The notes: generated by a model not told the origin, from the letters alone. DNA of 64,000 bases from JAJDIA01 sp031555735 (GCA_031555735.1 JAVBUE010000030.1:40496-104495), one strand, 5' to 3'. Positions 26,060 through 34,889 are shown, counted from the stretch's first letter. A program made the numbers and translations.

Positions 26060-27112
26060 TCACTTGTAAGAAAATTCAACTACATGGTATTCAGGATTGT
26101 TGCTGATTCCATATATTTTTTTCTTTCTTGCATCAACGGTAATGGGATAAACATCTTGGTCGAGCTTAAATATTTGCTTTGGCTTTCCATTCCAATCGAA
26201 CACAAATATTTGATTCGAAAATATATTATAATCAGTATCATTGGCAGATTTTCCATTAAATAGAATGAATAATTCATTTCCTGCACTAACAGGGCTGTAA
26301 TAGGCTGCTCTTTGTGTTTGTTTTACAGACTTTGAAGTGATGATATTTCCATCGTTATATTCTTTGAATTGAGTTTCAAAATTTTCGGGGCCATGTATTC
26401 TTTTTTCTAATGTTCCATCTATATTGTATATCTCAATAAGATCAGTCCAGATGTAGCATGCTGCAAATTTATCTGAATAATTTGTGGCTAAAATTGATTG
26501 AAATGCATCCAGCTTTTCTGTCTCTGATTGATTTAGATCAGAATGAGGGAATGATCCTAATTCGTTTATTTTTTCTCCATTCATATTGAAAACATAAAAC
26601 TGACTACCCGGCTGATAGGGTGATCCTATGATATTATTTCCGATCATGGAAATTTCGCTAAATATGTGTTCATTAAGAGTTGTCTGATTGAATGGCTTTG
26701 GATTCGGATTATTTATAAATTCGTCCAATTTGTATTTTGATATTTTCGAAGTTGCCATATCGAATATGACAACCTCATTTTTGTTGGTTTTTACAAAATA
26801 GGGTTGTATCATTTCGGTTGGCCCTTGTCCTATAGATATACATTCTCCTGTTTTTTTCAAAGTATTTAAATTGAAAATATGAAATAATTTTTCTTCTTTA
26901 GGATTATATGTGATTAATATTGAATCGTAAACACATAACTGTTTGGGTTGCATAATCATCGAATCAAACTCAATTTCTATTCCGTTTAATATTTGTGTAG
27001 TTTCAAAATCACTCCTGTCGAATACTACTGTGTTTTCGATTTTTGATCCATTTTTGCAAGATATGATTATTGCAAGTAATAAAAATGTGATTATTTTTGC
27101 GATATTTTTCAT
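26060..27112 (-). CDS. 6-bladed beta-propeller lipoprotein
   Basis: A 350-residue protein from the Met of MKNIAKIITFLLLAIIISC. The lipobox Cys is residue 19. The longer upstream frame runs through a hairpin and is not likely coding. The body has repeated beta-strand blocks of the 6-bladed propeller family common in Bacteroides (LCVYDSILITYNPKEEKLFH, EVVIFDMATSKISKYKL, AACYIWTDLIEIYNIDGTLE). Such lipoproteins are commonly encoded beside NVEALA peptides, as here. Codon use is markedly AT-rich compared with flanking genes, suggesting acquisition by transfer. The function is unknown. Confidence 0.82.
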   Translation of the reverse strand: MKNIAKIITFLLLAIIISCKNGSKIENTVVFDRSDFETTQILNGIEIEFDSMIMQPKQLCVYDSILITYNPKEEKLFHIFNLNTLKKTGECISIGQGPTEMIQPYFVKTNKNEVVIFDMATSKISKYKLDEFINNPNPKPFNQTTLNEHIFSEISMIGNNIIGSPYQPGSQFYVFNMNGEKINELGSFPHSDLNQSETEKLDAFQSILATNYSDKFAACYIWTDLIEIYNIDGTLEKRIHGPENFETQFKEYNDGNIITSKSVKQTQRAAYYSPVSAGNELFILFNGKSANDTDYNIFSNQIFVFDWNGKPKQIFKLDQDVYPITVDARKKKIYGISNNPEYHVVEFSYK

Positions 27113-27140
27113 TGTGTGTATTTTATAAATGTTGTTTATT

Positions 27141-27210
27141 AAAAAGGAGTGCATTTTTGATTGATTCTCAGTAAATTCATCTTGAAAATTTCTCCACTGC
27201 ACTCCTTTTT
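27141..27210 (-). terminator. Hairpin between the NVEALA and propeller genes
   Basis: Arms at 27141-27153 and 27198-27210 pair perfectly over 13 bases (AAAAAGGAGTGCA and its complement). On the minus strand the second arm ends in a T-run. It sits between the two genes, so it could end most transcripts after the NVEALA gene and let fewer continue into the propeller gene. Confidence 0.6.
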
Positions 27211-27233
27211 GAGTGAATTAATAATTAATTTAA

Positions 27234-27473
27234 TTATTTCCAACTATCAGGGCAAGAAGTTGATGCGCCGTTTGAATATTTAATTATGCACATGTATCCA
27301 GGGCTTGCGCATAATGTAGCGCAATCTCCTACTGGTGGCTTGATATTAGCTAATGCTTTTATATTACCTATGGCAGTATCTGGTAATTGCATGGAATTGT
27401 TATTTTGATAGGTATTCCATCCTATGAATAAAGCGAATAAGCAAATGAATGCTATACTTATTATTTTCTTCAT
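27234..27473 (-). CDS. NVEALA-family exported peptide
   Basis: A 79-residue peptide starting MKKIISIAFICLFALFIGWN, the hydrophobic leader typical of NVEALA proteins. It then reads LPDTAIGNIKALAN, matching the family motif (N-V-E-A-L-A) with NIKALAN. The mature part is short and has four cysteines (GDCATLCASPGYMC... and TSC), which may form disulphides. I preferred this start to one 15 codons upstream. NVEALA proteins are a Bacteroidetes family of small, probably exported peptides of unknown role, usually next to 6-bladed propellers. Here the propeller gene lies 122 bases downstream on the same strand. Confidence 0.85.
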   Translation of the reverse strand: MKKIISIAFICLFALFIGWNTYQNNNSMQLPDTAIGNIKALANIKPPVGDCATLCASPGYMCIIKYSNGASTSCPDSWK

Positions 27474-27659
27474 TGCGTTGTGTGAATTGTAATTTGTAAT
27501 GATTGTTTTGTTTTGCATTTTGCATGTACTGTTCTTTCATGCAAAAAAATGTGAAGAGCAATTGTTATATCTATTTATTTATCACCTCCTCTCTTTTATA
27601 AGAAGTAATCATTAATGAGGCGCTTTTTATATTCAATTGTGTAGTGAATATATATTTTT

Positions 27660-27923
27660 CTATATTGATTGTCCATATATTTTTAATTTTAAAAGATTTT
27701 CCGTGTTGCATTTTACCGTTATTGTTTCACTAAAAAAGCCACTTATTTTTGGAGTCATATCAACGGTTATCTGCAGTTCTTCTCCAGGATTAACAGGTTT
27801 TTTCTCAAAAGAGGGAGATGCGCAACCGCAGGTTGTCGATACATCAGTGATAACCAATGGGTTCCTTCCTGTATTCTTTACTGTAAAGACAGCCTTTTTA
27901 GTTTCAGTTTTCCACTTGTTTGT
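27660..27923 (-). pseudogene. Truncated DUF1573 gene
   Basis: The minus frame reads TNKWKTETKKAVFTVKNTGR, then NPLVITDVSTTCGCASPSF and a typical DUF1573 C-terminus (NPGEELQITVDM). That is the second half of the immunoglobulin-like DUF1573 domain. The codon before this stretch (27924-27926) is a stop. No signal peptide or first half is found in any frame upstream. The only in-frame start is a TTG deep in the domain (27857). Full proteins are usually about 130-150 residues with a signal sequence. The gene appears to have lost its 5' end. It lies upstream of the NVEALA gene on the same strand, and DUF1573, NVEALA and propeller genes probably once formed one operon. Confidence 0.72.
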
Positions 27924-28064
27924 TTACTCTTGCATTCAGCCCGAAAGGCCGATTGCCCTTTTACCTTTCTCTCTTGTGCAAATATGCAGTATTCTTTTGG
28001 AAGCATCTATAATAAAAATCTACTATTTTTCTACTATTTTTCGTTCATTTAATTACCTTTGCGA

Positions 28065-28245
28065 TTATGTGATTAGAGGAACAGATATCGACTATGAACT
28101 ACGTCTGGTTGCTCCCGACATTCCCATTCTGTTTATCTCCTCACACGCCCACCCGGATATTGAAACCGGAGCCATATAGGCTGGCGGCATCAACTATATC
28201 AAAAAGCCGATTACGCTGGATCTGCTTATTGTTCCCATAGACGGG
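28065..28245 (+). pseudogene. Response-regulator receiver-domain remnant
   Basis: The plus frame reads IDYELRLVAPDIPILFISSH, then HPDIETGAI, a TAG stop, then AGGINYIKKPITLDLL. This matches the last third of a receiver domain: the beta-4 strand ending in the conserved Ser/Thr, the alpha-4 helix, and the KP motif of beta-5. The phosphoacceptor half, any output domain and a start codon are missing, and one in-frame stop interrupts it. It ends against the stop codon of the convergent DUF418 gene. It is the relic of a regulator deleted or overwritten when the neighbouring AT-rich DNA arrived or decayed. Confidence 0.7.
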
Positions 28246-29430
28246 CTACCGCCCACTGCCTATCCATGTCCCTTTCTTCCAGAGATATTCCAGCGGACCT
28301 TGTGCGTGCCGGGATAACCACCAGTGGCTGAAGAGCCATTGGATGGCGAAGATGGCCAGTCCGATCAACAGGCAGGAGGTGGCTCCTGTCACGTTGTACA
28401 GGGAGAGCCCGAATCCGTAGTAAACGGATACGCCGATGATGGATTGGGTGATGTAGTTCGTCAGGCTCATCCTGCCGTAGGGGATAAGCAACCGTTGGAA
28501 GGAGTATCCGCCGCTTTTGAACCACAGCAGGGTAAATCCCGATACGAGGATGGCCATAAAGGCAAAGTTGGCCAGCGAGGGGAAGATGATTTTCACCGGC
28601 GCTTTCAGGGAGGCTGTTTCTACCCATCCGGGTATGTATGTTTTCAGCAGGTAGAGGGGGATAAAGGCAATGGCAGCCCAGGTGAGTACTTTTTTCCACA
28701 TCGCCAGGGATTCCTTGCTGCATACAAAGTACTCTTTGCGTCCAAGCAGCATGCCGAACATGAACAGGGAGGCGGTTTGGAACAGCCGTCCGTTTTCTAC
28801 CTGCCACAGGTTGCTGTACAGTTGTCCATGCCAGCTATTGGAACGGAGTAGCTCCCCGAACGACCCTTCCGTCATGGCGGGAGCCGCCAGCCGGTAATAC
28901 CGCATGAAGTAATTGCCGTAGCTGGTAAATTCCGGATCGATGCAGGCATACGCGATGCGTATCAGTTCCAGGGGTTGCAGCAGGCAGCCGATGGCAATCA
29001 GGAGTACGGTGCGGTCTTTCAGGTTGCATACGGCGATGAGCACCAGTCCCACTACCGCGTACAACAGCAAGATATCGCCGTTGTAAAATAACGCGTGGAG
29101 TTGGGAGAAGAGGAAGAGCAGGAACAGCCGCCAGGCAAACCTTCCCCGGAAAGACTCACCCCTCCGCTGCGCATTCCTCCACTGGATGGAAAAACTAAAC
29201 CCGAACAGGAGGGAGAAGGTGGCATAGGCTTTGCCGGCAAACAGGAAGAACAGGGTGTCCCATACTCCTTTGTCCAGTATGTTGAGCCATTCGGGTTGCT
29301 CTTTGGGGAAATAAATGGCGTTGTAATGTTCGAGGTTATGCAACAGTACGATGGCCAGTAAAGCGAATCCCCGCAGGGAATCAACGACAGCAAGCCGTTC
29401 GCTTGCTGTCGTATTCAGATTGGATGCCAT
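28246..29430 (-). CDS. DUF418 (YeiB-type) membrane protein
   Basis: A 394-residue polytopic membrane protein. It starts with the acyltransferase-like YeiB pattern ERLAVVDSLRGFALLAIVLL and has about ten hydrophobic segments. The C-terminal DUF418 domain includes PYGRMSLTNYITQSIIGVSV and WLFSHWWLSRHAQGPLEYLW, with GPLEYLWK as the usual end motif. DUF418 proteins are probably membrane transporters or acyl-transfer proteins. It lies 16 bases after the GH92 gene on the same strand and is probably co-transcribed. Confidence 0.92.
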   Translation of the reverse strand: MASNLNTTASERLAVVDSLRGFALLAIVLLHNLEHYNAIYFPKEQPEWLNILDKGVWDTLFFLFAGKAYATFSLLFGFSFSIQWRNAQRRGESFRGRFAWRLFLLFLFSQLHALFYNGDILLLYAVVGLVLIAVCNLKDRTVLLIAIGCLLQPLELIRIAYACIDPEFTSYGNYFMRYYRLAAPAMTEGSFGELLRSNSWHGQLYSNLWQVENGRLFQTASLFMFGMLLGRKEYFVCSKESLAMWKKVLTWAAIAFIPLYLLKTYIPGWVETASLKAPVKIIFPSLANFAFMAILVSGFTLLWFKSGGYSFQRLLIPYGRMSLTNYITQSIIGVSVYYGFGLSLYNVTGATSCLLIGLAIFAIQWLFSHWWLSRHAQGPLEYLWKKGTWIGSGR

Positions 29431-29446
29431 GGTTTGCCTGTATCGG

Positions 29447-31597
29447 TTATTCCGTGGTGATTACTAACTCTTTCCCTTTGGCCAGTTCGGCGTGCGCGAT
29501 GAAATACCCGTCGATCGGCTGGCCGTCGTAAGTGATGCGGCTGATCTTCCTGCCGGTGTTTTCCCTGCGGATGGTAAACGGTGTACCGTCCAGGTTGAAG
29601 ACCACCTTTTCGAAAAGGGGTACCGTCACGATATACTCCGGATCGGCCGGTGAAAGGGTATAAAGGCCGATGGCATTCAGCACGTACCAGGCCGACAATC
29701 CGCCGGCATCATCCATCCCTGCATACGCCAGACCGTCCTTGCCCATGGCGTAGTAGTCGGCCAGGATCCGGTCGATAATGGCCTGTCCTTTTTCCTGTTT
29801 GCCGATAAAATAGTACATGTAAGGCACGCCATGCGACGGTTGGTTGCCGTGGCAGTACTGTCCGATAAACGAGGTGAAGTTATACGCCTCATACCCTCCC
29901 CAGGGGATGATAAACATGGAGTCGAGTTTTTGTTCGAACGCCTGCTTGTCGGGATACAGGGATACCAGCCCCTGCGGATCGTGCGGTGCGAAGAACGTGG
30001 ATTGCCATCCATTGGCTTCGCGGTACATAAAGACATAATAGGGATAGCAGGGGTCGAAGGGTGTGACCCATTCGCCGGTGGCCAATCGTCCGCGCATGAA
30101 GCCGGTGGACGGATCGAAGGCGTTCTTATAGTTGCCCGAGCGTTGCATCAACATCGTGTAATGAGCCGTATCACCCAACTCTTTGGCCAGGAGGGCGACG
30201 GCATAATCGTCGTAGGCATATTCAAGCGTTTTGGTTACAGCCGCCTTGGCCTCATCCACTTCGGTTCCCGTAACCGGGTTTTTCACATCATTCTCGGCGA
30301 TCCATCCGTTTTGGATGTATTCGTCGAGGTACAGCCGCGCCCGGGGGCTTTCGATGGTGGCGTTGCGCAGCATGTAATGGTAGGCGCTGTCCACTTCAAA
30401 GTCGCGCAGTCCGCGCAGGTACGATCCGGTGATAAACGGCGAAGCATGGTCGCCATGGAAATACATCGGCATGAATCCCGTGTGTTTGGCCCTTTCGATG
30501 AGGGAACTGATCACATCGTTGGTCACCTGAGGCGAAAGCATGGCGAGCAAAACCAGCTTGTTGCGGTAGTCGTCCCACAGGGCGGGCGTCGTGTAGTAAT
30601 GAAACCCTTTGTTCACCCGGTTGCGGGCGGGATCGATAAATTCGCCATCCGCGTCGCTGCGCAGGGCAGGCCACAGGAACGAGCGGTAGAGGCAGGTGTA
30701 GAACTGCTTTCTTTGTTTGTCTGTCCCGCCGGTAGCCTGTACTTTCGAGAGCAGCGCCTCCCAGGTGTGGTCAGCCTCATCGCATACCTGTGCGAAGGTT
30801 TTGCCGCTTATCTCCGTTTCCAGGTTTTTCTTCGCCTTTTCCACGCTGACATACGAGAAGCCGATTTGCAGTTCCAACGGTTCCGGTTGGTCGGCGAAGT
30901 GTATGACGGTGATCTTTTCCCGGTCGTTGGTTACGGAATCGACGCGTTGGATCGCGTGGTTGGCTACCGCATAGAAGTATATTGCGTCGCGGTTGCCCTG
31001 GGAGCCGGAGAAGGTGTGGTTGTCGATCCGGTTGAATTCCCATGCCGACCCGGGACGCTTGCTGTTGGTGCGCGACAGGTTGAGCAACAGGTTTTTCGCA
31101 TCCCCGCTGCGGTAGGTGTACCGGTGATAGGCGCAGCGTTGGGTGGACGTCATCTCGGCATTGATGTGGTAACGGTCGAGGAACACCTGGTAGTAGCCGG
31201 GACGTGCCGATTCGTTGCCGTGGCTGTATCCCGATTGGTAATCATCCGCCGTGATCCCGCCGGTAAAAGGCAGGATTGGTACGTTTCCTAAGTTCCAATG
31301 CCCCATACTGGTATGGAAAAAGGCATAGATCACCGTGTCTTCATACTGGTAGCCCGACCCACTGCCGAAGAGGGTGACGGGTGTCACCTGCACCATCGCG
31401 TTGGGCAGGGATGCGCCGGGAAATACTTCGGCTCCCCAGGCGCGGTGGGTGGGGTTATAGCCAAGATCGATGCTGTCCCACAGGGTCGCTGTGCCTGAAA
31501 AGGGATTAACTAAATCAGTCAGCCGTCTGGGTGCCGTAGAGCACCCGATCAGCAACGCCATCAAAAGCACGACAGGGAGAAGTGTTGATTTGTTCAT
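29447..31597 (-). CDS. GH92 family glycosidase (alpha-mannosidase type)
   Basis: A 716-residue lipoprotein (VVLLMALLIGC, Cys at residue 19). The N-terminal beta-sandwich begins LTDLVNPFSGT with PTHRAWGAEVFPGASLPNAM. The catalytic (alpha/alpha)6 domain includes GFHYYTTPALWDDYRNKLVL, PMYFHGDHASPFITGSYLRG and the C-terminal NQPSHGVPYMYYFIGKQEK and GMDDAGGLSAWYVLNAIGLY. These are diagnostic GH92 blocks. Family members are calcium-dependent exo-acting alpha-mannosidases that trim host or yeast mannans. It is followed by DUF418 and preceded by a GH43-like gene 45 bases upstream, suggesting a small glycan-use operon without susC/susD genes. Confidence 0.95.
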   Translation of the reverse strand: MNKSTLLPVVLLMALLIGCSTAPRRLTDLVNPFSGTATLWDSIDLGYNPTHRAWGAEVFPGASLPNAMVQVTPVTLFGSGSGYQYEDTVIYAFFHTSMGHWNLGNVPILPFTGGITADDYQSGYSHGNESARPGYYQVFLDRYHINAEMTSTQRCAYHRYTYRSGDAKNLLLNLSRTNSKRPGSAWEFNRIDNHTFSGSQGNRDAIYFYAVANHAIQRVDSVTNDREKITVIHFADQPEPLELQIGFSYVSVEKAKKNLETEISGKTFAQVCDEADHTWEALLSKVQATGGTDKQRKQFYTCLYRSFLWPALRSDADGEFIDPARNRVNKGFHYYTTPALWDDYRNKLVLLAMLSPQVTNDVISSLIERAKHTGFMPMYFHGDHASPFITGSYLRGLRDFEVDSAYHYMLRNATIESPRARLYLDEYIQNGWIAENDVKNPVTGTEVDEAKAAVTKTLEYAYDDYAVALLAKELGDTAHYTMLMQRSGNYKNAFDPSTGFMRGRLATGEWVTPFDPCYPYYVFMYREANGWQSTFFAPHDPQGLVSLYPDKQAFEQKLDSMFIIPWGGYEAYNFTSFIGQYCHGNQPSHGVPYMYYFIGKQEKGQAIIDRILADYYAMGKDGLAYAGMDDAGGLSAWYVLNAIGLYTLSPADPEYIVTVPLFEKVVFNLDGTPFTIRRENTGRKISRITYDGQPIDGYFIAHAELAKGKELVITTE

Positions 31598-31642
31598 GGT
31601 GATGTATTTGTTTGTTGTTATTCTGTTTGTATTCCTAATCCG

Positions 31643-32734
31643 TTACTCACCTGGATGGCTGTTGGGGTAAGCCTCCATGAGTTTCATGGCTTCCTCCGGG
31701 GTGAGGATGGACACGCAGCCATGCCGCGCTTCATCCGGGAAGCTTACGTTCTCTTCCACCGACCAGTGGATCAGGTCGGGTGAGGAAGACACGCCGAAGC
31801 GGTTTGTCATACAGTAGTCGTAGAACAGTAGCCATCCGGGGGTTACCAGGTCTTTTGCCACAGAGGGGCCTTCGGTGATGACCGGGACGATCTGGCCACG
31901 GTTCAAAGGCCCTTCAATCACCGTATAGGGGCCTTCCGGCGACGGGGATGTGGCTACGCGGATCGCCCTTCGTTCGCCGGTAGCCGGACTAAATTCTTCT
32001 TCTTTGTGAAACAGGTAGTAGGTGCCGTTGTTTTCCTGCAAGGTGCCGTCGATCACGGAATAAGGTGGGGCGAACAACTGTCTGGCAGGGGTGAATGTCT
32101 TCCAGTCGCGGGTTTTACAGTACCACAGCCGGCTTTGATTCCAGCCTTCTGGTTGGAAGGAGGACGACCAGAACAACATATATTCGCCCGTCTTTTCATC
32201 GTAGAACCATTCCGGCGCCCAGATATTCCTGGCCAGGGCGCCGGCTTCATTCCTGGCCTCTTTCATCAACGGCAGGGAACTTTCAACCTGCCAGTTGGCC
32301 AGGTCTTTCGAGGTGGCATAGAGGCAGACGGGTCCTGTTTTTTCACGGTCAACGCCTTTGCCGCCGCCGGTAGCCAGGATGCGCCAAAGCCCGTCGGGTC
32401 CCCGACGGACGTATGGATCACGCATTTGCTGTTCCCATACCGGGTCGTTGTTGTTCAGCGGCGTCCAATGCCGTCCGTCTGTGGAGAGGGCGATATGCAA
32501 TTTCGCGATCAGCATCGGATCGGGCAGGGGGACTTCAATGATGTTTCCCGCCGCATCGATCTCAATGCGTGTCGGATAACGCTGCCGGAAATAGGTGAGC
32601 ATATACACCCCTTTATCTCCCTGGATAATAAGCTGTTTCTGCGTTCCGGGCTTGTCTGAAACATTCCTTTCTCCGGATTGCGCCAACGCTCCGGATACCA
32701 AGACAAATACTAACAGGATCACTGATCGTTTCAT
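31643..32734 (-). CDS. Secreted GH43-like five-bladed propeller glycosidase
   Basis: A 363-residue protein with a signal peptide (MKRSVILLVFVLVSGALAQS). It has five-bladed-propeller features of GH43/GH32-like families: HIALSTDGRHWTPL, QMRDPYVRRGPDGLWRILAT (the RDPYV block is typical of GH43), NIWAPEWFYDEKTGEYMLFW and SVIDGTLQENNGTYYLFHKE. The acidic residues in RDP, APEW and DGT blocks are the likely catalytic triad. Substrate preference cannot be read. It is the first gene of the GH43-GH92-DUF418 operon on the minus strand and is divergent from tolC. Confidence 0.87.
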   Translation of the reverse strand: MKRSVILLVFVLVSGALAQSGERNVSDKPGTQKQLIIQGDKGVYMLTYFRQRYPTRIEIDAAGNIIEVPLPDPMLIAKLHIALSTDGRHWTPLNNNDPVWEQQMRDPYVRRGPDGLWRILATGGGKGVDREKTGPVCLYATSKDLANWQVESSLPLMKEARNEAGALARNIWAPEWFYDEKTGEYMLFWSSSFQPEGWNQSRLWYCKTRDWKTFTPARQLFAPPYSVIDGTLQENNGTYYLFHKEEEFSPATGERRAIRVATSPSPEGPYTVIEGPLNRGQIVPVITEGPSVAKDLVTPGWLLFYDYCMTNRFGVSSSPDLIHWSVEENVSFPDEARHGCVSILTPEEAMKLMEAYPNSHPGE

Positions 32735-32874
32735 GGCATATATTTTTTAAAGTAGAGACACAACTGGTATCGACCTTTCGTTGCACGATGTCAAAATCAG
32801 GCACAAGATACATATTAAATTGAATAATCCATTCTTCCGTATAGGCTTGTTTCCCCAAAGTGTAGGCTTGAAAC

Positions 32875-32899
32875 CGAACACTGTGTTCGATAATGAACA
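32875..32899. promoter_or_regulatory. Palindromic upstream site before the tolC sigma-54 promoter
   Basis: CGAACAC-T-GTGTTCG at 32875-32889 has perfect 7-base arms around one base. It overlaps a second pair, TGTTC...GAACA, at 32884-32899. It lies about 55-70 bases before the sigma-54 promoter, a plausible place for an NtrC-class activator to bind. The regulator at 34890-36260 is the natural candidate. Confidence 0.6.
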
Positions 32900-32942
32900 G
32901 TCGCTTTGTGGTTATTTTTCATAAAATCAGTTGGTTATCTTT

Positions 32943-32958
32943 TTGGCACAGCTTTTGC
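32943..32958 (+). promoter_or_regulatory. Sigma-54 promoter of tolC
   Basis: TTGGCAC-N5-TTGC, with GG at 32945-32946 and GC at 32957-32958 separated by 10 bases, matches the sigma-54 -24/-12 consensus. It precedes the tolC ATG (32985) by 26 bases. An NtrC-class activator gene lies downstream in the same region. Confidence 0.82.
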
Positions 32959-32984
32959 CAACGGGAGGGAAAAGCTATATCAGG

Positions 32985-34469
32985 ATGAAGAAAATCGCTA
33001 TATGTTTCCTTTGCCTGGCGGGAATGGGGATGACTGTTACCGCGCAGGGAGTGTCGGATACGATCCGGCTGACACTGAAAGAAGCCATTCTGCTGGCGCA
33101 GACCCAGTCGGTGGATGCCGCCGTGGCCTTGAATGAATTAAAAACGGCCTATTGGGAATACCGTACCCACCGGGCCGACCAGTTGCCGGAAGTCACTTTC
33201 AACGGCTCGTTGCCTACCTACTACCAGCGTTACAACAAATACCAGCAGAACGATGGTTCCTATACCTATGTGCGCAACAATTCCCTGGGGTTGAGCGGCG
33301 AACTGGCGGTGTCGCAAAACATCGCCCTGACGGGTGGTAAGATCGCCCTCACCTCGTCGCTGGATTATACCCGGCAGTTGGGGGCGGGCGCTTTCAATGA
33401 GTTTATGAGTATCCCCGTGGGACTGACGCTTTCGCAGCCCATCTTCGGGGTGAATAACCAGAAGTGGCACCGCCGGATCGAACCGGTGCGTTACGAAGAA
33501 GCCAAGGCCGCCTATATGGAGAGCGTGGAAGGGGTGACCCTGTCCACCATCAGCCATTTCTTCAACCTCCTGCTGGCGCAGGCGAACCATGCCACGGCGG
33601 AACAGAACTTCGGGAACGCCACCAAGCTGCATGAGATTGCCGTGGCTAAACGCGGCATCGGGCACATCTCCGAAAGCGAACTGATGCGCCTCCAACAGTC
33701 GGCTTTACAGGCGAAGGCCAACCTGACGGACGCCCAGTCCAACCTCAACGCCCGGATGTTCCAGCTCCGCGCCTTCCTGGGGCTGAGTGAACAGGATATC
33801 ATCTCCCCCCTTGTTCCCGAATCGGCGCCCGAAGTGCGGATGGAATACCAGGCGGTATTGCAGAAAGCGCGGGAGAACAATTCGTTCGCGAAAAATATCC
33901 TGCGCCGGCAGTTGGAAGCCGATTATGACGTGGCTACCGCCAAGGGAAACCAACGTAACATCAGCCTCTTCGCGTCGGTCGGATATACAGGCACGGATCG
34001 GGTGCTGAGCAGCGCCTATAACCAGCTTAAAGACAACCAGGTGGTGGAAGTGGGCGTCAGTATCCCGCTCCTCGACTGGGGCAAACGGAAGGGGAAGGTG
34101 AAGGTGGCGGAGTCGAACCGTGAAGTGGTCCTCTCCAAAACACGCCAGGAGGAGATGAATTTCAACCAGGATATCTTCCTGCTGGTGGAGAAGTTCAACA
34201 ACCAGGCCAACCAGTTGGATATCGCTACTGATGTGGATGATCTGGCAGCCAAACGGTATCATACATCCATCGAAACATTCATGATCGGCAAGATCGATAT
34301 CCTCGACCTGAATGATGCGCAGAACTCCAAAGACAATGCCCGGCAAAAGCATATCCAGGAACTGTATTACTACTGGAACTACTATTACAATATCCGCAGC
34401 ATCACCCTCTACGACTTTCTCAACAACCGCACGCTGGATGCCGATTTTGAGGAAATTGTAAGAAGATAA
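32985..34469 (+). CDS. tolC: TolC-family outer membrane efflux protein
   Basis: A 494-residue protein starting MKKIAICFLCLAGMGMTVTA, a signal peptide; an upstream in-frame Met is excluded because it overlaps the sigma-54 promoter. Two internally similar halves of long helices and strands are seen, as in TolC: LTLKEAILLAQTQSVDAAVA near the mature start, LAVSQNIALTGGKIALTSSL, and VEVGVSIPLLDWGKRKGKVK in the second half. It forms the outer membrane channel for an exporter. No membrane-fusion or inner membrane transporter gene follows; instead there is a foldback repeat and then an NtrC-type two-component pair. It therefore must borrow a partner or the rest has been lost. Confidence 0.93.
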   Translation: MKKIAICFLCLAGMGMTVTAQGVSDTIRLTLKEAILLAQTQSVDAAVALNELKTAYWEYRTHRADQLPEVTFNGSLPTYYQRYNKYQQNDGSYTYVRNNSLGLSGELAVSQNIALTGGKIALTSSLDYTRQLGAGAFNEFMSIPVGLTLSQPIFGVNNQKWHRRIEPVRYEEAKAAYMESVEGVTLSTISHFFNLLLAQANHATAEQNFGNATKLHEIAVAKRGIGHISESELMRLQQSALQAKANLTDAQSNLNARMFQLRAFLGLSEQDIISPLVPESAPEVRMEYQAVLQKARENNSFAKNILRRQLEADYDVATAKGNQRNISLFASVGYTGTDRVLSSAYNQLKDNQVVEVGVSIPLLDWGKRKGKVKVAESNREVVLSKTRQEEMNFNQDIFLLVEKFNNQANQLDIATDVDDLAAKRYHTSIETFMIGKIDILDLNDAQNSKDNARQKHIQELYYYWNYYYNIRSITLYDFLNNRTLDADFEEIVRR

Positions 34470-34540
34470 GTGCCTGAATACGATAGAATGAATTTATTTC
34501 GTACGTTTGTACGATACGTAGAAGAGTCTGTGTCAAAAGC

Positions 34541-34797
34541 CCGTAGGGGGCGGTGTCATGTCTGTAGCTTTGAAGCCCGTAGGGCTGTCACGTCTGTAGC
34601 CGTGGCGCGCAGGCGAAAGCAAAGCCGAGACCAGCCCACGGTTAAGATACATCTATTTGGGTTAGCTCCGTAGGTGCGGATATATTCACATTGTTTATGT
34701 TGTTTATCAGCACCTACGGAGCTGAATTACAAACTCTTTACCTACCGTGGGTTTCACCCACGGCTACAGACGTGACAGCCCTACGGGCTTTAAAGCT
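34541..34797. repeat. Dispersed foldback repeat, complete copy
   Basis: Forty-base inverted arms at 34566-34605 and 34758-34797 differ at about one position (core AGCCCGTAGGGCTGTCACGT). An inner pair, AGCTCCGTAGGTGC and GCACCTACGGAGCT, faces each other in the middle. A left-hand partial duplication of the arm precedes it from 34541. The same sequence recurs at 63885-64000. This looks like a REP/MITE-type dispersed element, and there is no open frame in it. The gap from 34470 to 34889 contains nothing else recognised. Confidence 0.85.
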
Positions 34798-34889
34798 AGC
34801 CTTAGCCACACTCGAAAAGATGTGTATAAAGAATAGCTTCAAAGTCAGGGAATCGAGATGAATTTATGTTAAGAAATAGTATACTATCT

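Noticed and set aside
27637..28179. A 180-codon plus-strand frame
   Set aside because: Its first half is the antisense of the DUF1573 remnant and its end is the receiver-domain relic. It is a chance join of two dead genes.
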